Source: Benincasa hispida
Taxonomy: Eukaryota > Streptophyta > Magnoliopsida > Cucurbitales > Cucurbitaceae
Length of the DNA stretch: 64,000 nucleotides
Direction: 5' to 3'
Assembly (NCBI RefSeq): GCF_009727055.1
Contig: NC_052359.1
Location: 19,470,167-19,534,166 of the forward strand
In this document: one piece after another, positions 22,778 to 33,745 of the stretch
Numbering within the stretch: position 1 is the first letter of the stretch
Layout of the letters: the number at the start of each line of letters is the position of its first letter
Program-made: the position numbers and the translations under genes
Notes under the pieces: generated by a model
Told to the model about the DNA's origin: nothing
Seen by the model: only the letters and a program-made list of their open reading frames with translations
Database searches by the model: none

Positions 22778-23250
22778 AGGGTCTCGTTAGAGATGGTCTT
22801 CGTCGGAGTTGAAGGTAGTCTTTTTCAGAGTTGCATTGAAGGTGGTTGCCGGAGCCCGGGATTGGTCGTTGAAGTTGGTCGCCAAAGCCTGGAGTTGGTC
22901 ATTGGAGTTGGCCATGCGAAGGTGGTCATTGAAGTTACTTGTGTGAAGGTGGTCGTCATAGTTGGTCGCCTAAGATGATTGTCAAAGTCTGGAGCTGGTC
23001 GTTAGAGTTGACCGACGAAGGTAGTTGTCGAAGTGTGTCATTGGAGTGTGGTAGAGATAGTCGCCGATGGAGGTCGATGGGTGAAGCCATTAAAAACATT
23101 GGAGGGAGGGAGAGTTGGAGTGAGTTAGAGTTAAGTTGGTAAAAAAAAACCAACTCAACTCCAACATTTGAAGTTGGTGGGACAAATATTGAGTTGATAT
23201 TTTTTTACCAACTCAACTCAACTCATATTGGTATGTCAAACATCTCCTTA
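22778..23250 (+). repeat. dispersed 'GTTGAGTTG' repeat, copy 2
   Basis: The longest of three copies. The first 260 bases are an irregular minisatellite built on 'GTTGGTCGTTGGAGTT'. Then comes a block shared with copies 1 and 3 ('GCCATTAAAAACATTGGAG'). The last 130 bases carry internal inverted repeats (GAGTTGGT and ACCAACTC) and end CCAACTCAACTCAACTCA plus GTCAAACATCTCC. The frames across it (Val/Gly-rich) reflect the minisatellite. Confidence 0.65.
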
Positions 23251-25440
23251 TAGATTTAAGAGGTTTTAAAATATTCATCAATAGGTAAACATTTCCTTAT
23301 AATAAACTATGCATTTACTATTAAAGCTAGTTGATATTTTTATATTGTAAAAGTATAGTTGAAATATTGAATGAAAATGTTGAAACTATATCAACCATTA
23401 TGAATATAAATCTTGTGAACATATTTGAAGTTAATGCCTCTTTGTTGTGTGATATTTTAAAGTGAACATTTGTAGTCTCAAAATATATATATAAAAGAAA
23501 ATTATTAGATGGTCCCTAAATTTTTTGGAACGAGGAAAAGAAATTGGAGTTGCATGGCTTCTTTATTTTATTTTTCAACTCTCTTCCTCTCTCTCTATCT
23601 CCTTCCAATGTGTTTCTCCTTCCTGGGGATTTCTTTTTGTACAAATACCCCTCCCTCCTCCTTTCTCTTTTCTCCCTTCTCTAACGGATCAGGAGACGCA
23701 CAGGAGATGCACATCAGCTTCCTACCATCGTCGTACCGTTTGTTGTTCTTTCGTCGACTCTCTACTCGCCAACGCTGTAAATATCTTATGGATTTTTTAG
23801 AGAAAAGATCTTATCCCTTTGTATCTTTATCGGTTCCACGAGTTTGGTGATATTTCACCAGAATATTGCATTTTTCATCACTGGGTACGAGGAACAATGT
23901 TCAATCTAAAACAAACAACATTCCAAATCTAAAGGAATGAACCATTTGTAGCTTGTCTCTCCAGATCAACTTTGTTTATTCCGTGGAAAGAAGTGCAACA
24001 ACAATGCAATGTCAATGAACGGCAGTATGTGTCAAATGTGACGAGAGAGAGAAAAAGGGAGGGGCAGTACAATAGCAAACGAATGGCAAAGACGTCAGTA
24101 AAGGCATCAAGAGAACCAAAAAAAAAAGAACAAAAGGCCAAATCAAATAGAAGAACAATAATAATAAATGTTGATATCGTTTAAAAATGATAGATCAACT
24201 TTAACTCAAGAACCGTTTAAAATATTTTTCTGGATCTCAAGAACCAAGTGTCCACTTTTACCTCTCAATCAAAAACATACTTTAACCGGTTGAAGTATGC
24301 TCTTCGTTTAAAACAAAACATGTTTTAAACATTCATGTGGATGTTAAAAGTTTCAAACATCTTTAAATGAAAGAATAATATTTGAGGCTTTGGTCAAAAC
24401 CCTTTCACCATTAAACTTGCTATATGACACCAATTTTACAGAACCTGAACTTTTATCCTTCAAGCACTCCTTACAAAATGATTCATTATAATATGGGAAT
24501 TACAAGGTTATGCCCCCACCGCAATTTCTTTTTTTTTTAAAAAAAAAAAGAAAAGGAAAATCTAATCTTACAGCAAACTCACTCTATCATCTCACGATCG
24601 TTTAGACATTTGAATGCAATAATTCCAACATAATGGTTTCTGAACCTGTGAAAGAAGCCAGCAAAATATCAGGTCGTATAAGAGGATTTCAGTCAAGATA
24701 TATTGTCAAGTACAAGGTATGGTATAGGAAACATTTGAAAGTTATATGCAACTTTGTACAGAAAAGTAACAAAAAGAAGATAAGTGCTTGAACATTTGAC
24801 GTGTGATAAACCAATGATGCCTAATTTACGAAGGACCCGAAAACAAACGACAGCGATGCAAGAACAATCCAAAAGAAAATTAAAACAAACAAACAAATTC
24901 ACAGTATTGATCAAGTGTAGAAGCAAGAACCACGTAAAAGCTAAAGTCTAAAACATTTAAAGAGTCTATAATAAACAATACAACAGCGAGAACCAGAAGA
25001 TTAAATCACTAAGTCACTGAAAAGTAAATAATTAGACTAGCTTGTGTTGCAATGTCATCTTCTATGTACACATGAATAGTCAGTCACCTACACTTATGCC
25101 TGATTTTTAAAAGGGAAAAATTAGCGCACTTGAGCTCAACTCGGGCCAAAGATGTGCCTTGGGAATGTCTACTCTTTTTTTTTTTTTGAAGAGTTGTAAC
25201 ACACGTTAAGGTGTTACCTGTTTTCTTCATGTGTGCAACACATGAATGCCCCTCTCTAAGTACCAAAGAGAGCGAGAATCCTTGGAAACAGGCCTCTAAG
25301 AAAGTTACATTTTTCCTGTGGACTCCAGCTTTGGATGGAGTTAATACAACAAAGTCCAAAGGCACTGTGCAGTAAGAATTAGAAGAGTCTAAGCTAACTG
25401 TTTTATTCCGGCCCTTATGCCACAAACTATTGGCATTAGC
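23251..25440. other. intergenic, no gene supported
   Basis: Contains frames at 23509-23850 (+, hydrophobic, Ser/Phe-rich from a CT-rich tract) and 25084-25425 (-), neither resembling a protein I know. A T11/A12 inverted run lies at 24527-24549. The stretch 24560-25080 is less A/T-biased and could be untranslated sequence of a minus-strand transcript, but nothing proves it. Confidence 0.4.
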
Positions 25441-25446
25441 TTCTCA

Positions 25447-25665
25447 GGAGATGTTTGGGACCAAAATTGAAGTTGTTTAATCTCAGGAGTTGTTAAGTCT
25501 AAAGAGTTATTTAACCGTGGGCCACAGTGTAAGGAGTTACTAAGTCATGGAATGATTTTTTTTTTTTAGTTGTGGGGCCATAAGTCATGGAATGATTTTC
25601 TTTTTTTTTTAGTTGTGGGGCCACAATGAGCTTAAGAACTCCATGTACCAAACAAGAAGGGGGGT
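25447..25665. repeat. MITE-like short element with internal 40-base tandem duplication
   Basis: The start ATGTTTGGGACCAAAATTG and the end region CCATGTACCAAACAAGAAG are imperfect inverted repeats, a common layout for small non-autonomous DNA transposons. Inside, a 40 to 42-base unit containing TAAGTCATGGAATGATTT, a T-run and TTAGTTGTGGGGCCA is repeated back to back at 25541-25580 and 25581-25622. Target-site duplications are not clear. Confidence 0.45.
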
Positions 25666-26371
25666 GCCCCAACTTCTACTCCTTGGACTAAACATACTCG
25701 AATGAATTTGGTATTTTCTGGTGTTTACGACGTATGTTCTTGCATTGAACAGCTCTTTCTGGATATCCCTTCAAATGAAATGCCAGCAATACTTATAAAA
25801 TATAAATTATCCTTTTAACAATTTTTTGTATTCAGTTCTATTTTTGGCTTCATATCAGTGCAAATGCAAGCCCTCTTCCAGTCTCTATGCATATAGATAC
25901 TTTCGACCAAGTGGAAAGTCCCTTCATAATTCCTCTTGGCCCTCAGTATCCTACCCTTTTGTACATATTTCATTTTTGGATAAAATGATCATTTCTTTTT
26001 CCAAAGAAATTAATATCTCATTTAAGATTTAACTATCCGAATCAAAACTATTAGTTGATACAAAAATATCATTTTATGCATTACTCCCATGGAAAATAAG
26101 AACTTGATGACAACAAAGAGGAAAAGAATGAATGAGATAAATTAAAGAAAAAGAACTATTGGTCATGCAGCCTTGGATAGAAACATACATATCCCACTAG
26201 ATATCTTTTGCTCATACTGTATTCATCATGGGCAACGATATCATCTAATAGACATGACATACCATACAACTCCAGCATATCAATATGAAGTAAGCTATTT
26301 CAGGTAAGAAATAAAGGATGACGATATTATTGACATACCAAACTTCAATTATCTAGAATTTCAGATGTTCT

Positions 26372-27478
26372 TCAATCCCGAAGACCAAGTTCAACCTCAA
26401 GTTCATCATCTTCTTCAAACAATTTCAGAAGTCGGGCATATTGCTCCTCTCTTCTCTTCTTTTGCCATAACTTGAAAAGGAAAAATGATAATAACACAAC
26501 TACCAAAATCCCAAGGAGAATGATGGCAACCATCGAGCCAGTGTTGCTGCTGGAGGATCGATGATTCCCAGAGTCAATACTATTTTTGTTACTGGAATCA
26601 TCAGAAAGGGCTGTAGTAGCCAACCAAAAGAAGTGTTAAGAGATAGCTGCAAAAGTAAGTATTAATGACTCAATACGACGACTGGACATCTATCATTCGA
26701 CAACAAAATTCATTTCAAGATAAAAGATAATGGCAGATGCACAAAAACAAAAAGTAAACATGTGGGGTTTGGATTCTACACAGGTAAAATACTAAGCCAA
26801 AGATAATAGACTATTTCCTTTCTCCAAAAACCATATAAAATGAAAATAAATAGTGAACAATGAGTACAGGTTTGGACCAAAAATCCTCATTTTCATTTTC
26901 AATGAGCAAAACAGTCCATAGCCATCGAATGAACAAAGTTTATGGCTGCTTTATTGTATACTTTTTTCTTTTTTTGATAACTCCATATTCTTCAAAGAAA
27001 GATTGTACAAGAAGTTAACTTTTTATGCCAACATGGATTAACTAGTAGTAGTATTTCGCGCATCTTCTTGAGATTCACTAATTGCACATCCGCTGAGATC
27101 GTAATACAGCAACCAACTATCATTCAAACACAATTTTAACTGAGAAAACATAAAGAAACAACAAAGATTCCAAATGGACGCAATCAACTAATTAACAGGG
27201 AAGGAGATTAAAAAACGAAACAAAAACAAGATCTCAACACGGAATTAATGAAAAAAAATAGTCAATTGCATCGCCGTCTACCAGTAACAGAATCGAGAAA
27301 ACAAAGAAAAGAACAAATTGCATCAAATCAATTGAGGGATCACAGAAACTGAATAAAATGGAACGAAGCAAGAGATAAGAAAGAGAGATCTGAAGGAGAT
27401 ACCGGAGACGAAAAGTAGGGAAAGAGAAGCCGAAAACGACACCAAATCCAACGCTCTGCGGCTCAAATCTCTGCTCAT
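26372..27478 (-). CDS. small single-pass membrane protein, two exons
   Basis: My gene model joins exon 1 (27478-27403, 76 nt) to exon 2 (26610-26372, 239 nt) across a 792 bp GT-AG intron (donor CCG|GTATCT, acceptor CTACTACAG|CCC). The 315 nt CDS gives 104 residues. Residues 1-25 start 'MSRDLSRRALDLVSFSAS' and then a hydrophobic run, a likely signal peptide. A Ser/Asn-rich segment follows, then one membrane helix ('MVAIILLGILVVVLLSFFLF', about residues 52-71), a basic stop-transfer (KLWQKKRREE) and an acidic tail ending 'LFEEDDELEVELGLRD'. I recall this tail as conserved in uncharacterised plant membrane proteins. The layout predicts type I topology with the acidic tail in the cytosol. The function is unknown. 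The in-frame ATG at 26623 lies in the intron and is not the start. Confidence 0.78.
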
Positions 27479-28345
27479 ATCTGTGTGTAACAATCCGTTT
27501 CTGGCAAGATTTGCAACAAATTCAAAGGGTGGATGGATCGGTGAAAGTAGAGAAAAATGGAAGGGAAGAAGTTGAAGGGGAAAGCTGAAAGTTGCAAAAC
27601 CACGCTAACGTTTAACGCTACCTGTTCTAAAGAATTCAATATGCATGATTTTGATTATTATCCTTCCATTTAAGTTTTTTTACCAATTTATTTCTTTAAC
27701 TTAATTGATTTGATTTTCTTGTTTTTTCCAAATAATAACCTTTTTTTTTTATTTGATGTTAGGGAAATATTTATTAAAATATAAAAAAACATAGTGATTT
27801 TTTTGTATTCTTAGGAAAATGCCGTTTTGGAGAATGAAACTCCCAAATCAATTCGATATATATATATTCCTTTTTTAGTATAACTAGGTAGGAGATTTAC
27901 TCATTCCTGGTGGGTAACTATTTTATTTTTTTGTTTTTGTTCTATTGACACTACTTTTACCTTCAAATTTCTTCCTTTGTTATCTACTTTTCACCGATAG
28001 TTTAAAAAACCAAGCCAAAATTTGAAAACTAAAAAAAGTAGCTTTCAAAAAATTGTTTTTGTTTTTTAAATTTGGATAAGAATTCAACCATTGTACTAAA
28101 CAAAAATGCAAATCATTGTAAGAAATGTGAATGAAATAGGCTTAATTTTCAAAAACTAAATAATTATCAAATGGGACCTTATTAATACAGTCATACGTCA
28201 ATTGAGTCATACTCACTATATATGTGTGTGTGGATAGGAGATTTAGTTATTGATACACTTGTATGAGTTATGCTTATTTTTGCGACTCTCCACCTGACAA
28301 AGCTTGAACTAAAGAAAAGCAATTGACTTTTTTTAATAAAACAAA

Positions 28346-28383
<38 letters not shown>

Positions 28384-29100
28384 ACTTTTTTAGGTCTATT
28401 CGGTGACAATTTAGTTTTTCATTTTCTGTATTTAAAATTTATGTTTGTTTTCTTTCCTTTTTCAATTATAATTTTCACATTTCTTAAAGAACCTCTAGAA
28501 CTCTTTAGTTAAATTGAAATTTTAAAAAATTGTGAGTTGAAGAGTGTTTATAAACCTAATTTTCAAAAACCAAAACTAAATAATTAGTGTCTCATTTGAT
28601 AACCATTTCGTTTTAAATTTTTTATTTATAAAATTTTGTGTTTATTTTTCTACAACTTCTTTATATTGTTTTCATTATTCATAACTCAACAATTGAATTC
28701 TTAGCCAAATTCCAAATTTCAAAAAACTACTTTTCTAAGGTATGTTTAGTAATTTTTCTTTTTTTAATTAAGTTCATTTCTTCTCAATTTCTTGTTTGTA
28801 TTTTTCTTAAGTATAAGAGTTGAATTTTTAACCAAATTTCAAAAACAAAAACAAATTTTTAAAAACTATTTTTCTTAGTTTTCAAAATTGACTTTAATTT
28901 TTAAAATATTAGTAAAAAAATAATAGCAAAACAAGAAACTTACCGATAGAATCCGTCTTTATAAACTTTCTTTTCAAAAACCAAAAAATAAAAGACAAAA
29001 ATATCAAATTGTTACCTGATGGAGCTTTCGTTTTCAAAACTTTATTTTCCTTAAATATAGATAACAAAACAAAGAAATCAATTAGATTGAAAAATGTCGG
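27479..29100. other. promoter side of the membrane protein gene and A/T-rich intergenic
   Basis: 27479-27640 is likely 5' untranslated and promoter sequence of the minus-strand gene. Beyond it the sequence is strongly A/T-rich with repeated 'AAATTTTCAAAAAC' style stretches and a TA microsatellite at 28348-28381. No gene recognised. Confidence 0.5.
28348..28381. repeat. (TA)n microsatellite
   Basis: About 17 uninterrupted TA units, likely polymorphic. Confidence 0.95.
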
Positions 29101-29110
29101 ACCTTTAATA

Positions 29111-29440
29111 TTAATATAGTTGTTTTCAAAACTTATTAGAGAATTGTTGTTTTGAAACTTATTAGAGAAATATTGTTGTTTTGGGAGTTCGAGGCCAGAA
29201 GTCGAGGGTTGAGGATTCTATTAATGTAGAGGTCGAATGTTAAGAACTCGACAAACAAAGAAAAACTTGGAAACAATATGTATATTAGGGTTGTCGAAGG
29301 TTGTAGGTTGTCGAAGGTTGAAGTTTCGACATACATAAGTCGAAACTTCAACCCTCGACAAGGAGATAAGTGGGTGAAGGATCTCGCTCATGAGCAGGAT
29401 CTCACTCATAATTGTCTTCACTTATATATATATACATGAC
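29111..29440 (+). repeat. left terminal inverted repeat of the MULE
   Basis: Tandem units ending ATATTGTTGTTTT, then TCGAG-rich sequence including a long hairpin (29301-29361), then GGATCTCGCTCATGAGC and CTCACTCATAATTGTC. Its inner part from 29366, continuing to about 29623, is also inverted at 33405-33567, interrupted on the left side by roughly 130 bases. Confidence 0.65.
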
Positions 29441-31039
29441 CAATGAGAAAAAAAGCTAATAATCATTAATGAAAAAATAACAACAATAACATAATTTTGT
29501 TACAACTAATAACTATAATTGAGTAAGTTTAATGAAAGTGCATATATTGACTATAATTGAAGAAGTCTGAAAAAATATGGTCAACTTTGATTTTATTATC
29601 AAGTAAATTAAAACAAGGTGTGAGGTCCTATCACCATGCTATCCCTACTCCGATTCCCATTGACCGACTGCATGCATGTTCTCTCTGCCAGTTACTGATT
29701 CGATTCCCCTCTGCCATAGCCTTAATGCCCATCTACCATAGCCTTAATGCCTCTTCAACCACCCCAAATCCGTGGTTTGAGTGTTCAACACTCAACCTAC
29801 ATCCTTTTAAGCCCTCATTCTCTTCATTTTTACTCACTCACTCCCTCGATAGCTCACTGCTATTGATTTTGCTCACTCCTCTCCCCTTGATTTGCTCACT
29901 ACCCCCTTCATAGCTCACTGCCTTCGAAAATAAGTCTTCGAAATCATCTTCCTCTCCTCCCATTTCCATTTCCATTTCTCTTCTTGTATTTCGTTTAATA
30001 CAAATTATTCTCACACAACTATACTGGTTCGTTACTCTACTAATTTTATTTTTTAAAAATAATTATAAATTTTATTTTTGTTCTTATATTATTATTTTTT
30101 TTATAGATTCTAATTTTTTTAATTTGTTTTTGTCAGGATAACAAATAACAGGAAAAATGGTGAACGTTGTCACTTTGAAGGAAAAAAGAGAACTACCGTC
30201 GAATCTATGATTTGAACTTTAATATTTGAAAAGTTAGTTTATTTTATGATAATTTGATTTATTTAGTATTAACTTTGATGTTATTAGTGGTTAAAATATT
30301 GTTTATTGTTATGTTTAAGAAGTTGATATATTAAGTTTAATACAAATTATTGTGATAGTTAAACATATTTAGTATAGTTTTAAAAGTTTAATATAGTTTG
30401 AAAATTTTAGTTTTATTCAATGAAAATTATGTTATTTATGTTTTTGTGATAAGTTGATATTTTCTTAGTATTAACTTTGAAAATATAGTTTAATTTTAAT
30501 TTGAAAAGTTTATTTGTTGTTATTTTTAAAAATAGTTATAAAAAGTTTAATTTATTGCTATGTTTAAAAATAGTTATTAAAAAAGTTTAATTTATTGTTA
30601 TGTTTAAAAAGTTGATGTTCGTAAAACTAAAAAGTTTATGTTTATAAATAAAAATTTTAATATTTTTAATATACTTCTTATAAAAGTATAATACAAAAAA
30701 TTGATGTTTGTTTTTTTTTTTTTTTTTTTAGAAAAATGGCAGGCAAATGCTTGGGGATTTTTGTGTTTACAAATGGTAATAATGATTGATGGTATTAATA
30801 GAGTTGAGTATGACCAACACCAAGTGAGAATTTTACCATAATGTGAATAGTGAAATTGTATTTGAACAATTCATTGAAGATGGTTGAGATGAATACTAGT
30901 GTAGATTGAGAGCGATCAGGTAGAAATAATATATAGACATCCTAATCTAGAACCATCAGGATCAAATAAGGTTTATGTCATTCCCTATTTCGAATGCACA
31001 AGTTATGAACTTAATGTTCTCAATGGCAATGCCAGTGCC

Positions 31040-33217
31040 AAATCTAGTGAATTTGTATTTAAATGTAAATAGGATAGGGTGGTCCTGATACATCATTACC
31101 AGTTTGAAAGATCCAACTCAATGTACGATCCTGATCCCGGAGTCAATGCAATCGTCATGTGATAATGAAGATAGCCGGCTAACCAAACCTGTACAGAGAC
31201 TTCAGAACAGAAAACGGGCTGACGAATTTGAAGAGTTGGATTTTGATGGTCATGAACATGAGATGCTTTCAGATACATTCAATGATTTGGATATGAATGT
31301 ACTGGATAGCATTCAGGAACATGACTCAATTGTAGCTCCTGTGGACGTTGATAGTACTCAATTGTATAAAGGGATGATTTGTCAAGACAAGGAAATGCTA
31401 CAACACGCAGGCAAATATTTTGCAATAAAGTGTCACACACCATATGAAGTTGTTGAATTTACACCGACGATTTGGACAATTCGGTATAAGAAGTGAGAGG
31501 AATGTTGCAAGTGGAGACTTCGTGCAATAAAGAAAAAATCGCATGGCTTGTTCGAGATCACTAAGTATGATGAGCAGAATACATGTTTTTATTCAGAACT
31601 AAGTCAAAGTCACGTGCAATTTGATTCATCAATGATTGCCCAGGAGTTCTGTGACGCCGTAAGAGAAAAATCATCTATCAGTGTGGCACAACTGCAGTCC
31701 GACATCAAATCAAAGTTTGGATATCATGTTCCTTACCATAGGGTATGAGAGGGAAAAATAAAATCATTGGTTAAAGTGTTCGGTGATTGGGATGAGTCTT
31801 ACAAATTTTTGCCCAGGTGGTTATATATGGTTAAGCAGACCAATCCTGGAACACGTGTAGAGTGGAGAGTTAAATAAACGCTTACTAAAGGCCATGTTAT
31901 CCTAACTTCTGTATTTTGGGTATTTGGTCCTTGTATAGAAGCTTTTAATAAATGTCGGCCAATAATTCAGATAGATGGTACATACTTGTAAGACAAATAT
32001 AAAGGAAAAATGTTGATTGCTTTATCAGTTGACTCGAATGGCCATCTTCTTCCACTTGCGTTTGCCGTTGCTGATGAAGAGTCTACAGACTCATGGGGAT
32101 GGTTCCTGAAACACCTTAGAGAAATTATAACACACAAAGAGGTATGTTTAATTTCAGATCGACATGCTGCAACAGTGAACAACCCAGCAAATGGTTGGAC
32201 GGGGCCGAAATGTCATCATTTCTGCTTACAACATATCGTCAGCAACTTCAATAAAAAGTATAAATTTAATTCATTGAAAAATTATGTTTATCATGTCGGG
32301 TGTCAGTTTCAAATTCGAAAGTTCAACAAAACAATTGAAGATATCAAAGGAATAAATCAGAGCTGTCTGAGTTTTTTGACAACATTAGTTTAGAGCAATG
32401 GACTCAATCACATGATACAAGATTCAGATATGGGTGAATGATGACAAATCTATCAGAGTGCAAAAATGGAGTCCTCAAAGGAGCTCAAATGTTGCTTATA
32501 AATGCACTTGCTCAGATAACATTCTTAAAATGCGTGAGCTATTTCGAAAAAAGAAGAGAAGAAATAAGGGATGCATTGGAGCGTCAAGATAAATACACCC
32601 GGTAATATTATTTTTTTATATATATATTTTATTGATAATTTATTTCAAACATATTTTATAATACTAAGTGGAGTAAAAATCCAGGTACGCACACGAGAAA
32701 ATAAATAAATGGGTTGCACGATCTAGTAAACATGAAGTACAATCATACAATCGGTATGAAGGTGTGTTTCATGTGAAGACCAGACGTCATAGTCTCAATG
32801 CCAAGGGAGGAAACGTTCAAATATTGAGGCTAAGCAAGTCTGAGCGGTACTGTTCATATAACAAGTGGCAAGATTCGGCATTCCATGCTCGCATTTTATG
32901 GCCGTTTGCTCACATTTTAACATGAACTACGAAGATTTTATTGAGGACTACTACAAATTGTCAACGTATGCTGAATGTTACTCTCCCCAATTTCAACCTG
33001 TACCGCATGAAGATTACTAGATCACGCACCCTAATATACCCGTCTTACATCCTAATCCATCGTTGTTGAGAAAACCTGGTAGACCAAAAAGTTCACGTTA
33101 TCACAACTAGATGGATTGGACAGAATCAGCCACTCGACAACGATGTGAATTTTGTAATCAGTTAGGACATAATCAAAGGAAGTGTCCTTCGTTACTAAGA
33201 CGAGCTCCAGATAGTTA
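31040..33217 (+). pseudogene. MuDR-type transposase, decayed
   Basis: Recognisable blocks in order. The Mutator DNA-binding domain spans 31370-31850 ('LYKGMICQDKEMLQHAGKYF', 'WRLRAIKKKSHGLFEITKY'). The MULE DDE domain spans 31930-32300, with the first aspartate in IQIDGTYL, then 'GHLLPLAFAVADEESTDSWG', the second aspartate in ISDRHAA and 'HHFCLQHIVSNFNKKYK'. A plausible GT-AG intron lies at 32602-32694. The SWIM zinc finger region (32850-32940, 'CSYNKWQ') lacks clean spacing. A CCHC knuckle 'CEFCNQLGHNQRKC' is near 33145-33190, and a stop is at about 33217. In-frame stops at about 31494, 31747, 31875, 31990 and 32390 and a frameshift after the SWIM region show it is dead. Confidence 0.88.
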
Positions 33218-33404
33218 GGGATTGAAAAATAAATAATTTTTTAATTATATATTCATTTTATTGTATATTCAATTTTTTTATAATAATTTATTGTATATTC
33301 AATTTTTTTATTGTAATCAATAAAGTTTTACATTATTCTTTACCCTCACACTGCATATCCTGAGTGAATTTATCCTCACTTTTCTCTACTATTCTATTTA
33401 CTTA

Positions 33405-33567
33405 TTTCGCCTTTTTTTAATTTACTTGATAATAAAATCAATCTCATTGGTCATATATATATATTTCTATGGAAAGTAAATAAAGTGAAGACAATTATGA
33501 GCGAGATCCTCATAAGCGAGATCCTCATATCTCACTCATGAGCGAGATTTCCTTCACCTACTTATCT
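33405..33567 (-). repeat. internal inverted copy of the MULE left end
   Basis: The reverse complement of this stretch matches 29366-29450 (GATAAGT..GGTGAAGGA, GATCTCGCTCATGAG, ATAATTGTCTTCACTT, GACCAATGAGA) and then 29588-29623 (TTGATTTTATTATCAAGT). It sits 190 bases after the transposase stop and 180 before the PMD start, as if the transposase gene alone once had its own right end here. Confidence 0.7.
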
Positions 33568-33745
33568 TTTATTGTATATTCAATTTTTTTTATTATAAAG
33601 TTGTACATTATTTTTTTAATTAAGTTGTACATTATTCTTTTAATTAAGTTGTACATTATTCTTTTAATTAAGTTGTCCATTATTCTTCTAATTGGGAAAC
33701 AAACATTTTTTTAATTGAGAAATAAATATTATTTTTTTTCAGATC

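Noticed and set aside
23509..23850. 113-codon plus-strand ORF with hydrophobic and Ser-rich sequence
   Set aside because: Arises from a CT-rich tract, overlaps another open frame on the same strand, and no motif is recognisable.
25084..25425. 113-codon minus-strand ORF
   Set aside because: Contains a lysine run from a poly-T tract and no domain; coding status cannot be supported.
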